DNA from: Phoenix dactylifera
Lineage: Eukaryota > Streptophyta > Magnoliopsida > Arecales > Arecaceae
Assembly: GCF_009389715.1 (NCBI RefSeq)
Contig: NC_052399.1
Location: 13,705,646 to 13,769,645, forward strand
DNA length: 64,000 nucleotides
Direction of reading: 5' to 3'
In this document: piece after piece, positions 13,373 to 25,400 of the stretch
Layout of the letters: every line of letters begins with the position of its first letter
How positions within the stretch are numbered: the first letter of the stretch is position 1
Notes under the pieces: model-generated
Seen by the model: only the letters and a program-made list of their open reading frames with translations
Told to the model about the DNA's origin: nothing
The model's database searches: none
Program-made: the position numbers and the translations under genes

Positions 13373-13957
13373 ATGGCCTCAAAAAAGTTCGCATTTTTCC
13401 TACTCTCCGCCGTCGTCTTCTCCACCGCCGTTGCGGCAAAGCGGCCGGGATTCGGAGGGAATTCGACGGAGTTCATCCGCGCTTGCTGCGGGGCGACGCG
13501 GTACCCGCGGCTCTGCTTCACCTCCATGGCCGGCTACTCGAGCGCGGTCCAGGAGAGCCCGGTCCAGGTGGCCCAGCTGGCCACCAACCTCACCCTCGCC
13601 CGCATCGGCGACCTCGCTCGCCGGGTGAAGCTGCTCCGGCGCGGGGCGTCCGGCCGGGTGGCGGCGGCTCTGGCGGACTGCACGGAGGTGCTGGGGGACG
13701 CGGCGGACCAGGCCCGGAGGACGGCGGCGGAGCTGAAGGGCCTGGAGGCGGCGAAGGGGCCGGAGGTGGCTTGGCGGGTTTCTAACGCCCAGACGTGGAT
13801 GAGCGCGGCGCTGACGAACGAGGACACCTGCACCGACGGCTTCGACGGCGTCGGCTCGTGCCCCGTCAAGGCCGAGGTCGGCCGCCAGGTTCTCCGGGTC
13901 AAACAGTTCACCAGCAACGCCCTCGCCCTTGTTAATAACCTCGTTGCCAGCCGCTAA
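13373..13957 (+). CDS. Plant invertase/pectin methylesterase inhibitor domain protein
   Basis: Single-exon gene for a 194-residue secreted protein. Residues 1-22 form a signal peptide (basic MASKK start, hydrophobic core FFLLSAVVFSTAVA). The mature part is the four-helix PMEI fold with the usual cysteines: Cys39 and Cys48 in ..ACCGATRYPRLC.. form the first pair of the family, Cys103 in ALADCTEVLGDA and Cys153 in NEDTCTDGF the second. Cys38 and Cys163 are extra. The motif WMSAALTNEDTC is highly typical. Members bind and inhibit either pectin methylesterase in the cell wall or acid invertase; sequence alone does not tell which. Codon third positions are nearly all G or C in the body of the gene, while the flanks are AT-rich. 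Length matches the family. The ATG follows a short leader with a TATA-like motif about 100 bp upstream. Confidence 0.92.
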   Translation: MASKKFAFFLLSAVVFSTAVAAKRPGFGGNSTEFIRACCGATRYPRLCFTSMAGYSSAVQESPVQVAQLATNLTLARIGDLARRVKLLRRGASGRVAAALADCTEVLGDAADQARRTAAELKGLEAAKGPEVAWRVSNAQTWMSAALTNEDTCTDGFDGVGSCPVKAEVGRQVLRVKQFTSNALALVNNLVASR

Positions 13958-15117
13958 TGCTAATACCCGTCTCTAAACTCTCTCTCTCTCTCTCTGTGTG
14001 CGCTGTTGAATTACATATATGGGTGGATCTCAGTTAATTTGATCACGTAACTAAGTATGTTGTTTAGTTGTTTAAAGAGCAAAGTTTTTGTCTGTTTAGT
14101 TGGTTTGTAGTTGTTTGTAGTGTTTGTGATGATAGTTAGAAGTTGTGGGGCAAATGAAAAGGACTTGGTTTGTGGTTTGGAATGCAAATATCTACATATA
14201 TATAATATATTCTGTGGTATTGGAAGGAACCCTTCGAATGATAACGTTCGTTATTTGGACGTACGTAGCTCGAGCGATGATGCCCAGCATGGAATTGTGG
14301 CAGCTTTAGGGTGTTTGTTGTTTCCTGGGCGGGTTGCCGTCGTTATCTTTCTTGATGCAATGAAGCTTTCGGTTCCTATTTCCTAAAATCTCCCTCAGTT
14401 GAGTGCTATGCGTCGTCTATAAGCAGCTTGCATGGTAAAACCAAGTATCCAGTTTAATTTCCTGTTATTAGTGTACATGTTATCTTGCAAATATGGTGAT
14501 GGAGCTCACAGATGAGCCACTTTGAATGATGCCACTCCCCCTTGATTACAATATATTGGGCTCTTTAGTTACGCCATAGCACATTCAAACCATTGTAAGC
14601 ACTGTTGAATGAAATGGCTCCAAAGGTGTCTCAAACATTTCTATGTGGTTGGGAAGTACTGTTGTGATTCGCAAAGAATTGGGTTGGGTTAGGCAGTGAA
14701 AAACTGGCACTGTTTCAACTTATAAGAAGGTTGTGATACGTATGCATGGTATTTTCCTTTGAACCTAGCTACTAACAAAGTCGAGCCACATTATTCTTGG
14801 CATCTCAAGTGAGATCGTTTTTGTGTTGAAACAACTGCAGTGCTCCTGCAGAAGATGTTGGAACAAGAAGTGTCAGATCCGGCTAAGGTTATGATGGCCA
14901 TGGTTGCCCCCATGAGATGCGCATAGAGAGCTCTCAATGTGCAACCAAATGAACTTGGGGGTGGATATGTATCTCAAACCTGCCGAAGGCATGCATGTTT
15001 GCCCCTACATGAACAGCCAACGTAAACTTGCACTATTGTAGAATAGTGGAGCCAATTTGCTTGCCAAGAGTTTCCACCAAGGGTCTTTCACGAGATAATG
15101 TCCTCTTTGGTTTGCTG
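13958..15117. other. Inhibitor 3'UTR and intergenic sequence
   Basis: A short CT microsatellite at about 13979-13996 lies just after the stop codon, in the probable 3'UTR. The rest shows no gene. The open frame at 14111-14386 lies in T/G-rich sequence and has no recognisable family. Confidence 0.4.
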
Positions 15118-15530
15118 GAAGGAAAAAATGAGGTCAATAAAAATTTAAAAAAAAAATTATATTTGGCGTTGAAATTTTTAAAGAAGAAAAATAGAAAAGT
15201 AGCTTTTTATAGAAATAAAATTCACACATTCATAAAAAAGAAAAAAAATCTACAAAGAGTATGGGAAAGTCTGATTCCTACTGGATCAAAATTAAGAATT
15301 TTTTTTTTCAAAAACATTCTTAAGCTCTTAGATAAAATGGGAATAAGATTTTTTTCTTTATTAAGAGCATATTTAATTTACATAACCTTTCTTAAAGAAT
15401 AGATGTTCAAGTAAGTCTAAGATAGTTTGGAATGTGCTACTTTTCTATGATCGATCAGATATGCAAAAACTATTTTTTCAGATATCATATATCTAGACAT
15501 CAACTTTTTAGCAAAAAAACATTCAAACAA
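15118..15530. mobile_element. AT-rich dispersed element, copy 2
   Basis: Shows the same motif order as copies at 6873-7197 and 15990-16341: ATCTACAAAGAGTATGGGAA, a TCCTACTGGATCAAAATTAA block, TATTAAGAGCATATTT, then GTGCTACTTTTCTATGATCG near the end. The 124-codon open frame inside it is lysine-rich translation of A runs and is not a gene. Confidence 0.5.
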
Positions 15531-15961
15531 AAGAATCCTCAATTGTTATATAACTTGTTACATACTAGTAATTACTATTGCTGCAATAGCAACATGAGTA
15601 TGATTGCATGAATGCAATCTTACTATTCCCCAAATAAGAATGTCATTTTGTCATATTTAAAGCTCCAATAAATAAACTTAAAAAAAAAAAAAAGCAATGT
15701 GGGACGAGTTCATATAGAGTTCCTACTCTTTAGAGTCCTAAATGTAAACACGAGAGGAGCAAAAGGGGGACCGAACATTTATAGGTTCAGTTGGCTCTAG
15801 GAGGCAACGTGCAACCACGAACATAAATAAAAAAAGTGAATAAGACAAGAACATTTGCTTTTTTTAACGATCAGCTGTGCTAGAAAGCAAAACGAAGGTT
15901 TATAAATCATATATACAAGATGGCCAGTTCAACTGGTTCCAGAGGACCCGAAGACCGTACT

Positions 15962-15965
15962 ACTA

Positions 15966-15990
<25 letters not shown>
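15962..15990. repeat. (TA)n microsatellite
   Basis: About 28 bp of alternating TA, directly adjoining copy 3 of the AT-rich dispersed element. Confidence 0.9.
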
Positions 15991-15997
<7 letters not shown>

Positions 15998-16341
15998 AAA
16001 AATAAAAAATGCTTTTTATATAGTTAGAATTTTTAATAAGAAAAAACATTTCTATAAAAATATTTTTTTTTTGACTTTTTATGAAAAAGATCTATGAGGA
16101 TATAGAAATCTACTTTTCCACTGGTTAGGAATTAGGGTTTACTTTTTTTTCAAAATATTCATGTGCTATCAAAAACCATGGATTTTTTTTTATTATTATT
16201 GGTATAATAGATATTTTACACAATTTTTTAGAAAATTAGATGCTCGACACTGGAATGCGCTATTTTTTTATGATCAATCAAACATGTCAAAATTTATATT
16301 TTTAAAAAATATTTTGATGAATTTTTTTTATGCACCAAATG
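15990..16341. mobile_element. AT-rich dispersed element, copy 3
   Basis: Contains ATCTATGAGGATATAGAAAT, TCCACTGGTTAGGAATTAGG, a TATTATTGGTATAATAGATA block and GCGCTATTTTTTTATGATCA, in the same order as the copies at 6873 and 15118. Its left border is again a (TA)n tract. No coding capacity. Confidence 0.55.
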
Positions 16342-17684
16342 AGTGCTAATTGCATTCAGAACAGACAAATCCGACCCACTAAAGCCAGCGAATGTAATAT
16401 AGCTCAGCCTGAGAAGCTTGGTAAGGTAAAATATTTAAAAAGAATCACAAAAAAAAGGAGAGACCCAATCAGTCCAAACCATCCTCCAAGATGGCAACCA
16501 TTCCAAAGATAAATAATAGTGGCCATCGTAATAGTTCCTATGGTGCCTTTCCGTTATTTTACATGCATCCAAGAAAATGTGGATGTGCTATGTAAGTTAA
16601 TAAGAAGTAATATTTGGTTACAAAGAAGAGCATATAAAACAATTTGTAGAAACAGGTTTTCTAAAAAAATTAAAGTGAAAGTTATGAAGTAACGCTTAAT
16701 ATATATATATATATATAATAACAAATATATAAATTGATACCCGGTACTCCCTCTCCAATCCAAATTATGTGGGATAAAAAAAAATTCTATAGGCTTTTTT
16801 TCTTTTCATTCTGCACTTCAGTAGATCTATACATGGGATTTGGGATTAAACTAGGATGAGCCTTTTAAAAAAAAGAGATTGGATGGATTAATATGCCCGA
16901 TTTCCATAGGTTGGGTTGGATTTTCCAAACAGGCTCTAAACAGGAAAAAATTCTTGGAATCCTGAAATGATTTAGATATGCTAGATTAGCTTTTGAATAG
17001 ATTCTCCCTATTCGGTTTTGAATTTGATCAAAAACTAAAAAAAACAAAAAAACTAACAAGGGTTAAAAATTTTTGACATGTTATCATAGATGATATTCTA
17101 AAGTTAATTGGAGGATAGTAAAAAATCAAGTCAAAGTGATATTTCTCAATTATAAAACTCCCTTTTTAATTATAGTAGAGCAAATACAATAGATATTTAG
17201 ATGCTAACTAATATTTGACCATTAGTTATTTCGCTAAACTAGCCTCTAAATACAATCTCTTAACATCTCAAACAATGAGATTAGCAATCATTTGCATGCA
17301 GAAAACTGACCTAGAACACAACATCGATCATAATGAGAAATCATTTTGTGAAATAACACAGTACATCCGACAGCCGTGGGGCAAAACGTTATCAGGAACA
17401 CCTGCCCATAAATTACGGCGAACCTATGAGACCGTTGGGATGAGATAATAGCGATGGAGACCGGGGTAGCCATGAGACCTCCGCCGGAAAGCGCGGAGAA
17501 AACCGCAAAAGGACGGGCTTAGCGTGACGGAAAAAATGACTTCGTCTTGCACGTAACCCAAATTTCGGGCCTTGGGCTGCACCGTGTTTGGTGATGAGGC
17601 ATCCTAATCGTACCGCCTTGGCTAGCCCTGGTCCACGTACCGGTCAATGACGCAAGCACTTCGCATGCATGCGAGCATCATGGC
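16342..17684. other. Intergenic, no gene recognised
   Basis: AT-rich sequence with another short (AT)n tract at about 16700-16717. No exon, RNA gene or clear transposon border could be supported. Confidence 0.4.
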
Positions 17685-18118
17685 TTTTATTTATTTATTT
17701 ATATATTTATTTTTTACATCGGCGACTCGGACACAATAGGTAAGAAGAAGAAAATACATAGTAGACAGGACTTAGACGTGATTATCCGAAACAAAATCTT
17801 CAGAACGATGAGCCGCAAAGAATGCCACCCAGTCCACGCTATTTGCTTCTCGGAAGACATGGGCAACCCGATGGGAGGCGCATTCCTCCCCAAAAAACTA
17901 CGGATGTCGTGTAACAACCCGATTTCGGGATCTACTCGATCAACGTGGCTGTGTCCTCTTTCAAAACAACACGGTCTGCACCCAGCACCTGTCTCGCATA
18001 GGAGATGCCCTCCCATACGGCTCTGACCTCGATACCGCTTACAGTTTGATCGAAGATCCGTCAACCTCCAGCCGCTACAAATTTTAGTCTCGTGATCTCT
18101 GATAACAACCCCTGCACC
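17685..18118 (-). pseudogene. 5'-truncated LINE retrotransposon, RNase H end, frameshifted
   Basis: On the minus strand three frames in succession give pieces of a plant LINE RNase H domain: GVVIRDHE near 18115-18092, EVRAVWEGISYARQVLGADR near 18030-17960, then LLHDIRSFLGRN and finally RVAHVFREANSVDWV with FFAAHRSEDFV near 17860-17790. An in-frame stop and at least two frameshifts show it is dead. The copy ends at 17685-17716 in a TAAA-type tail (read on the minus strand), as LINE 3' ends do. The reverse transcriptase and endonuclease parts are missing, so it is a short 5'-truncated insertion. Confidence 0.8.
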
Positions 18119-21100
18119 AGCGTATCTGTCCTTCCTAAAATATAAAAGCTAATAATGTGACGAAGGATTCAAATAAGGAATTGTAGATGTGATAGTCTTG
18201 TTCGAATTAGGATCCGTCGGCCATCTTTTTCCTGGTACAGTTATCGCCAATCATGTGCAGAAGGGGTCGGCTTGCTCGACATGGATGCTGCTTGTTCTTA
18301 TACAACCATTACTGTTGAGAAGCCATTAGGCGTCGGACCACGCATCTCTTACATCTGCATCTTATCAATTTAGACATAAATATTCTTTTGTGTTACCAAC
18401 ATTTCATTCATGGTTAGTTTGTCATGATGTCCCTTGTTAAAAAATAAATTATTCAGTTTTATCATCGAACGCTCCAGCTTCTTCTTGAATGGTTTGAATG
18501 GAACTATATGTCACTAGCAAAAATAGTTAAAAGAAGTTTAAGAATCACTTCCAGATTTGAGAGTGATATCTTGTCATGCAAGTAAAATCTCTTGCTTTGA
18601 TGCAAGATACTTAGTTTCAGATCTCGCCTTCGCTACATTTCGTATTCTTGATAATCTCAATTGGATTCGTGCTTGTCTTTCTTCGGATTAAAAGATGAAA
18701 AAAATATCATTCCCAAACTTCAGATAGCCAACGACCATTATATTTGTTAGAATAATTTTAGAGATACGTAACAACCTGTATCAACTCATAGTATTTTTTT
18801 TTTGTTAGTACAATTCTATATCGGTCAGTATTATTTTTCGTTATTAGCATGATCTTGTCAGAGTTATTTTAGGAATCACATAAAAATTTGTATCAATGAA
18901 TATTATTTTTCTTATATAGAGTCTATACACAAGTATATATAACTTCTGAGATGTACCAAATATAATGGAACAGAAAAATAAAAACACTTTTTTCTCCTTT
19001 TTTTTTTTCTTATTTTCATCTTTTTTATAAATATTTTAATAATATGTTATTCATTCACAAAATACAATAAATCTGGACATCAGAATGCTCGCATGCTGTA
19101 TGGAATAAATTTCTTGATGCAATTTTTATAGACAAATGACAAGAGAGATGAAGTGCTCATTGCTCCTTCAATCCTAGCACTAGTTTTATATTGTATAAAT
19201 ACAATTCTATTCACGCAACTTCTATAAATAAGGAACATCCATTTTCGACGAAGACATGAGGTGTCAACTACTCCAATCCTAACAGTACTAACTCTCACAA
19301 CCTTGCATATTAGGCCTCTACTCAAACTTCAACCTCTTCAGACTTCACATTTTACATTCTCAAATGAGCTGCTACCATTTTTTTTTTTTTTTTAAGCGCT
19401 TAAAACCTGCAATCTACAATTTGCCATGGCCCTTCAGCAGCATACAGAATCAAACTGGTACCATTTCAAGGTCCATATTTTCTATTATCACTAAATCTCA
19501 CATTCCAAGATGGCAAATGTCCAACTGATACACTAATCAAAAAGAAAAAAAAAAACTTCAAAAGGAAATCCATCAAGTCAGCACTTCCTCTATTTGAAGT
19601 CTGGAGGTGTAATAACCAATCCATGAACAATGATGGCTAATGTAAACATTGATATTAAATAAATAAATAAATAAATAACTGCACAAGTTTGAATCCTAAA
19701 AACTCCAAAATCTCCCAAGCATATCCAAACCCCGCATCATGCTCATATAAACTAGAAAAGTACAAACTATCAATTTATCACATCAAATCTTACTCCGGCA
19801 TAAGGAATTATTAATTGCTTCCTACAACTAGGTGCTCATGTGCACAGCTTTCCTTGGCTCCTTGATTCTATCCTTGCATGGTTGTCTCTTCTGCTGAAGT
19901 AGTTAAACATGCCCCTTTTCCTTCAGTTTTCTGAGCAAAAACCGCAGCAAACACCAGGAATATGCCCTTTTCTTAGCTGTTACATTAATAGTGGCAAGGT
20001 ACTCACTCACCTCTGGAACTAGGTGGTCCTCTTGCTTACTCTTTGCATTGATAAAAACTCCACAATTATGAGACAGCAGATAGATAATCCAAACAAGAAA
20101 AAACTGTAAACACTGCAGAAAAGAGGGAATATTTTGTTTTCAACCTCCTCTTAGATGTCATTTTCTCAGATTTGACTTTACATAGTTGGGCCTGCTAGTT
20201 GACTCCTTAACAGCCAGATGCTAACCTGACATCAGCCTCCACCATTATCCAAAAAAAAGCCTCTAGTCTGAAATTTCAGTCTTTTATTTTTCCTTGATGC
20301 TAAAAGTTATGAAGCAAACAAAACAACCAGCTACTATCATTAAAAATATAGAACATAAAAAGAATACGAAAAAGTCATAATATTACAAAGGAATAAGGAA
20401 AAGATTTTGAATAAAGAATACAAATATCTAATCTGCCTTTCTTGTCTCCTGATTCAGCAAGTAAATTTCAAATAAGAGATCCTCCTCATCCCTGCAATTC
20501 TCAGCTGGTCTCTGTGGCATATCATTTAAAAAGTTTGCGGGTATATATGAGTCTGCCAGTTTCAGCAACATCTGTGCGTGTAAAAGAACAAGAGCAATGA
20601 TGGGTCACCATAGAAGATATCATCTGAGAGAGATGCCGAACAATGGACCAAGGATCTGCAAGAGCGTTCCTTTTTAACAAAAAAATAAAATAAAATCTGT
20701 TTAATGTTAACAACACACATACATTCGCCTAATGATTCTATAACTTTTCTGCAGCAAGCATAATCAGAGCAGAAGATTCAGAAAATCCTTTGCATGCATG
20801 AATGACACCTTTATATAATCCAAAGTACTAAAGAAAAAGAATGCTGTCAGCTTATTTTTGAAGCATCAACCTGCGAGAAATCAAAAATGGACTTAGATTG
20901 TTGAAATTTTAAAAACAACAGGTGATCTTTCTTCTTTTACCAGTAAAGCAACAAGATGATCTTACATATCACCCTCGGTTAGATACATATCCTGTAGACT
21001 GGACTCCATAGAGCCTCTGGGAATAACATTCCACTGTTGTATTATTACAACAATGGCCACAAAATTGACCAGCAGACCTCTGCAGTGTACTCCAGATGAA

Positions 21101-22380
21101 TTTGCATCATGACCCAGTCCTCCAAGAATAGCAGAAAAAAAAGGTCATTCTTGTAGCAAGCTTTCATGATTTGTAGGCCAAAAATATCCTCTTTTTCTTT
21201 GAGAAAAAAAAAAGAGAGAGACAAGGATCCACCAAGGATATGAAGAAGGAGACAAAGAGCTCCCCCGATATAAAATGGAGAGATAAGCAGGAAAACTACA
21301 ATCAAATTACATCACCTGGTTCTGGCTGAAAGCATTCTTAAGTAAAACAAAATCTGGCATTTGTCTTGCTAAGAACAATAAGAGTCCCAGCTAAGGAAAT
21401 TGTAGAGGACTTTTTGTCGAACTTGCTGGGCATCAGTCTCCTTGCTTAAGGAGATTCTCCTCTTTCTTTCCATCCACAGCGACCATGTCAAGGTCAGGAT
21501 AAATGAGCATGCAGCACCATAGGCCAAAAATATCGATCATTAAGAATATCACGGCCCATCCCAAAATCAGACAAGATTGATATCCTCCTATAGCTTTTTT
21601 GAATATACTCCTTCAAACCTTCACGTGCAACAGTTTCCAAAGAAAGCACGTTATGGACTCGACTAAACTCTGCAATCATCCAGATAGGTTTAACCAATTC
21701 ATCTTTTATGGTGATAATCCATCCTTCCATCATGCAATCCTTGATGCATCTATACTGGCCCTGTGTATGAGAGGTTCAGGAATACTTGACAGTCATGGAG
21801 TCAAGTCATACAAAAGTTTGAGTTAAATTGTATTAACATTTTTCTTAATTTTGATATGTGATCATCAATTGGGGATTCACAACCAGAATTATCACCATTC
21901 TTTTTTCCATTTCCAAGTGAACTAGACCTAGGCCTTACTGTGTTGAATTCCTCCTGGCCAAAAAAGTCTACGTTCTACCTATTCTTCTGATTTTTCTTCT
22001 CTTTTCTCCTTTTTGCTTGAAATACTTTAGCATATTCCTCAACAGATACCATCCAATTTTCCCCCACTTTGCAAGAAAATCTCTTGAGAGAAAATGTTTC
22101 CGCATTATGGTATTCAGCCTTTGACCAAACGATGATGAAGTACGAAATAAAGTTAATTGGGATGTGAATTTCTCACTTTGAAGGTTACAGGACTCAAGAC
22201 ATGCTAAATCAGTACAAGAAACTTGTAAATTTGCATAAGAATCAAAAAGTGACACTTAAATGCCGACATTTAATATTTTGATGACTAAATATGTTGCGAA
22301 CTTATAAAAGTATATGGAATTTAAATATTTAAAAAATAGTAGAGTATAAGATGATAAATATATTGAATAAAGCAAGGCCA
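18119..22380. other. Intergenic sequence downstream of the MA3 gene
   Basis: Mostly AT-rich. A TAAA repeat sits at about 19654-19677. On the minus strand about 20110-19895 an open stretch without an ATG ends in a stop codon and reads like a possible terminal exon (see findings). Open frames at 21494-21733 and 21968-22255 on the minus strand have no recognisable family. The MA3 gene 3'UTR probably occupies the last few hundred bases. Confidence 0.35.
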
Positions 22381-22449
22381 TATACCTGCAGTTTTTACAT
22401 TGTCAGACACACTTGCCACCTCCCAGCTTCTTACAAGCAAAAGCCATTC

Positions 22450-25400
22450 TCAACTGCATCCTGAATTGCCAGTGGAAAAAGAAGGATCCAACCACCCTTC
22501 CTTCTTTGCTCGTTCAACATAAACAGCAAATTGTTTCTCCACATCTGGCACATCCAGCACCAGATCATCAATACTGTCTGCCACTCTCCCGAAACCTTTC
22601 ATCATTTGATTTGGTGTTATTAGACCTTCAGAGTAACACTCTTCTAACAAACCCCATAACCTCTCGTTCTTTTTCTCCATAACAGTCACCAGTGCTTTCT
22701 TAACAACCTCATGGTGGAAGAACGGCATTCCGAGTTCCTTTATGCAGCGGCAAGCTTCTCTTAAGTCCCCGCCAGAATCATACTCCTCCAACAACTTCCC
22801 AATCTTGTCCTTAACATCATTTATCTCCCATCCGGTCCTGTTGCTTCCACCTCCACCCCAACACCGCAGGATCCTTTCACCAGAAAGGCGAGCCCCAAGC
22901 AATGAGCAGGCCAGCCGAAGCACTTTGCTGCCAATTGAATCTGGCCCCCCACATTGATTCCCCATTTCATCCAAGTGTAACGGGGCCAATACTTCATCCA
23001 CCACTGCCCTAGCTAGAAACATAGCTAAATCCTCAACAATGGCTGGAATATCCAGCGCAGCATCTTCAGCAGACTCTATCAACAGCACGAAACCTGTTAC
23101 AATATCATCTGCTGGAAAACACAAAGATGACAACAAAACAGAAGCCATTTCTTTCTCTCTATTCTTCCGGTCCATTGCTAAAGTTATTAGTTTCTTGATA
23201 AAAATAGCATTTAATGGGGTGGAGGAAGAGAGATTTTCTGATTCTAAACTATTAATAACTTCTATGATATCACCTGTCAAGAAATATTCCTGAATGATAG
23301 ATGTGGCCTTTGTCTTAAAAAGCGTAATTGTACCATCTTCCACTTGTTTTTCAGGTCGAAAGTAAAGTGATTTCAGGGAGGAAGCACACAACCAGCCTTC
23401 TGATGCAGCCTTAGATATCAAAGATTGTAAGAGGTCTCTTGCGGTTGGGATGTCTAGGGATAAGTCATCGATGGTGTCAATCAGCCGGTTGAATCCTTTA
23501 GATATCTGGCTTGAATTTATCAACCCTTCTTCAGAAGCTACTTTCAGAAAATCTAAAATATGGCCTTCAGCTGTTTGTCTTTCCATGGCTAATATCAACG
23601 CCCGCTTAACTATTTCATGGTGGAAGAAAGGAACTTTCAAATCCTTGATGCACCTACAAGCCTCTGCTTTGTCACCACTTGCGATATACTCAATCAGCAG
23701 ATTGTTTATCTTATTCTTCACTTCCTCCACTGTTGTGTTCTTGCTACCGCCCCATCTCCGTAATATGGTCTCTGCATGGAGTGGTGCTGATAAGTAGCTC
23801 TTTTCAGCTCTCTTTATAACCTCAATTCCTTTTGAATCTTTTGGCAAGGAGGCCATCTGTTTTGCCAAAAATGCTGGAGGAAGTATGTCATCAACCACAG
23901 CTCGAGCAATGAACACAGCCAGGATGTCTACAGCATCTGGTATATCCACAGATAAGTCATCTGAAGATTCAACTAGTTTGCCAAAGCCTTTGTACACTTG
24001 TGGTGGATCGATGATTTCAGCATAGAGAGTTGATAATAGTACTGCAGCCATTTCTTTCTCCTTGTCATGCCTGTCCATGGCCATAGAAACCAGCTTCTTC
24101 ACAAAATAGTAATGGAAAGATGGCCAGCCTAGATCTCTTAATTCATTTGCAGTTGACATGATATCATCAGTAACGAAGTATTCTTCCACTATCACTGTGG
24201 CTTTTTTTTTGAACTCTTCAAGATCTGCTGATGTTTTACTAGGTGTTATCTGGTAATTTTCCTGAAAGAATATGTACCCATGAGCATTAGTAAATATAGA
24301 AATGAAACAAGTCAAGATGAGAATGAAAAAGCCCAGAGACAAACAATGAATAACTATTATCGAAAGTAGAGGTATGCTGCAACATGTCTTTCTCATTCAG
24401 TAAAAGGATAACTGAGAAAGATATTACACTGTAAAAGGTTCCAAAATATTCTGCAATTATCACAAAGAATTGCTTCAATCACTATACCCTAGAAAATGTT
24501 CCATTTAATGAAATCCAGGCTCTGGATGTTCACATAAACAATATCCTTTAGCATAAAGCTGCCAAGAAGAATAAAAGCTTATAAAGTGAGGTTTGGTTGA
24601 ATTAAATAATCAGGCCAAAACTATCTAGATTGACCCCTAACTCCCATGCTTTGTACTACCAGCTTCACATTTGATGTGGGAAAAACTGAGGGAAACCATT
24701 GGATTAAAGGATCAAAATCAACTCCAATCCTGCATATACTATCAAGATCTCAGAAAGGACAAATTAATTTTTTTTAAAAAAAATCTGACCTTTACGATTT
24801 CAAGCACATCAAGAAGATTTCTTTGCGATGCACAATTGTTGATCCATAGTCCCCGATCAAACTTCGACGTATAATGGTTCAACAAGGGGCATCGTATCTA
24901 GTTGTAGTTTGGCGACAAATTTAAATAAACCATCAGGTGACTTTTTATTACTTTTAGGTTACTTTAGTTGTTTATCAACAAATTCCTTGTTACCTCTTCA
25001 TTAGACTCTTTCCAAGTCCAGAGAAACCTAAGGTCATTGCTCAAGAATGCACAAGAAAGGAGATAGAGTATATTTAGCTCTCGGGTGATCACAGCCAGTG
25101 AAGAGAGATTTGAAGAGCTTCTAAGTTTTGGTTCAGCCTCTTGACTAGGACACCTGTCATAAACAACTAAGTTGTAGTACTGACGGTGTTGGTAGCAAGG
25201 GTGACAGAGTTGATATTTCTGGTCATGGTAGTTCCCTTAATTCTCTGACCTGCATGGACCAGTTTAAATTAGTTTTTGTTTCCATTTTTTTTGGGATGTC
25301 TATGATCTGTAAAATTTAGATCTCAACAACTAGAATAGAACAGTACAATCACACATTGATCAACTAGTTGTTTTTCCATTTTCAAATACAGAAAAATAAG

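Noticed and set aside
22413..23797. Plus-strand frames over the MA3 gene
   Set aside because: Antisense shadows of a well-supported coding exon.
24262..24396. N-terminal extension of the large MA3 exon from the ATG at 24396
   Set aside because: A clear acceptor TTCTTTCAG ends at 24262 and the preceding exon ends in DPNDPNYDSSE, so this hydrophobic stretch is intronic.
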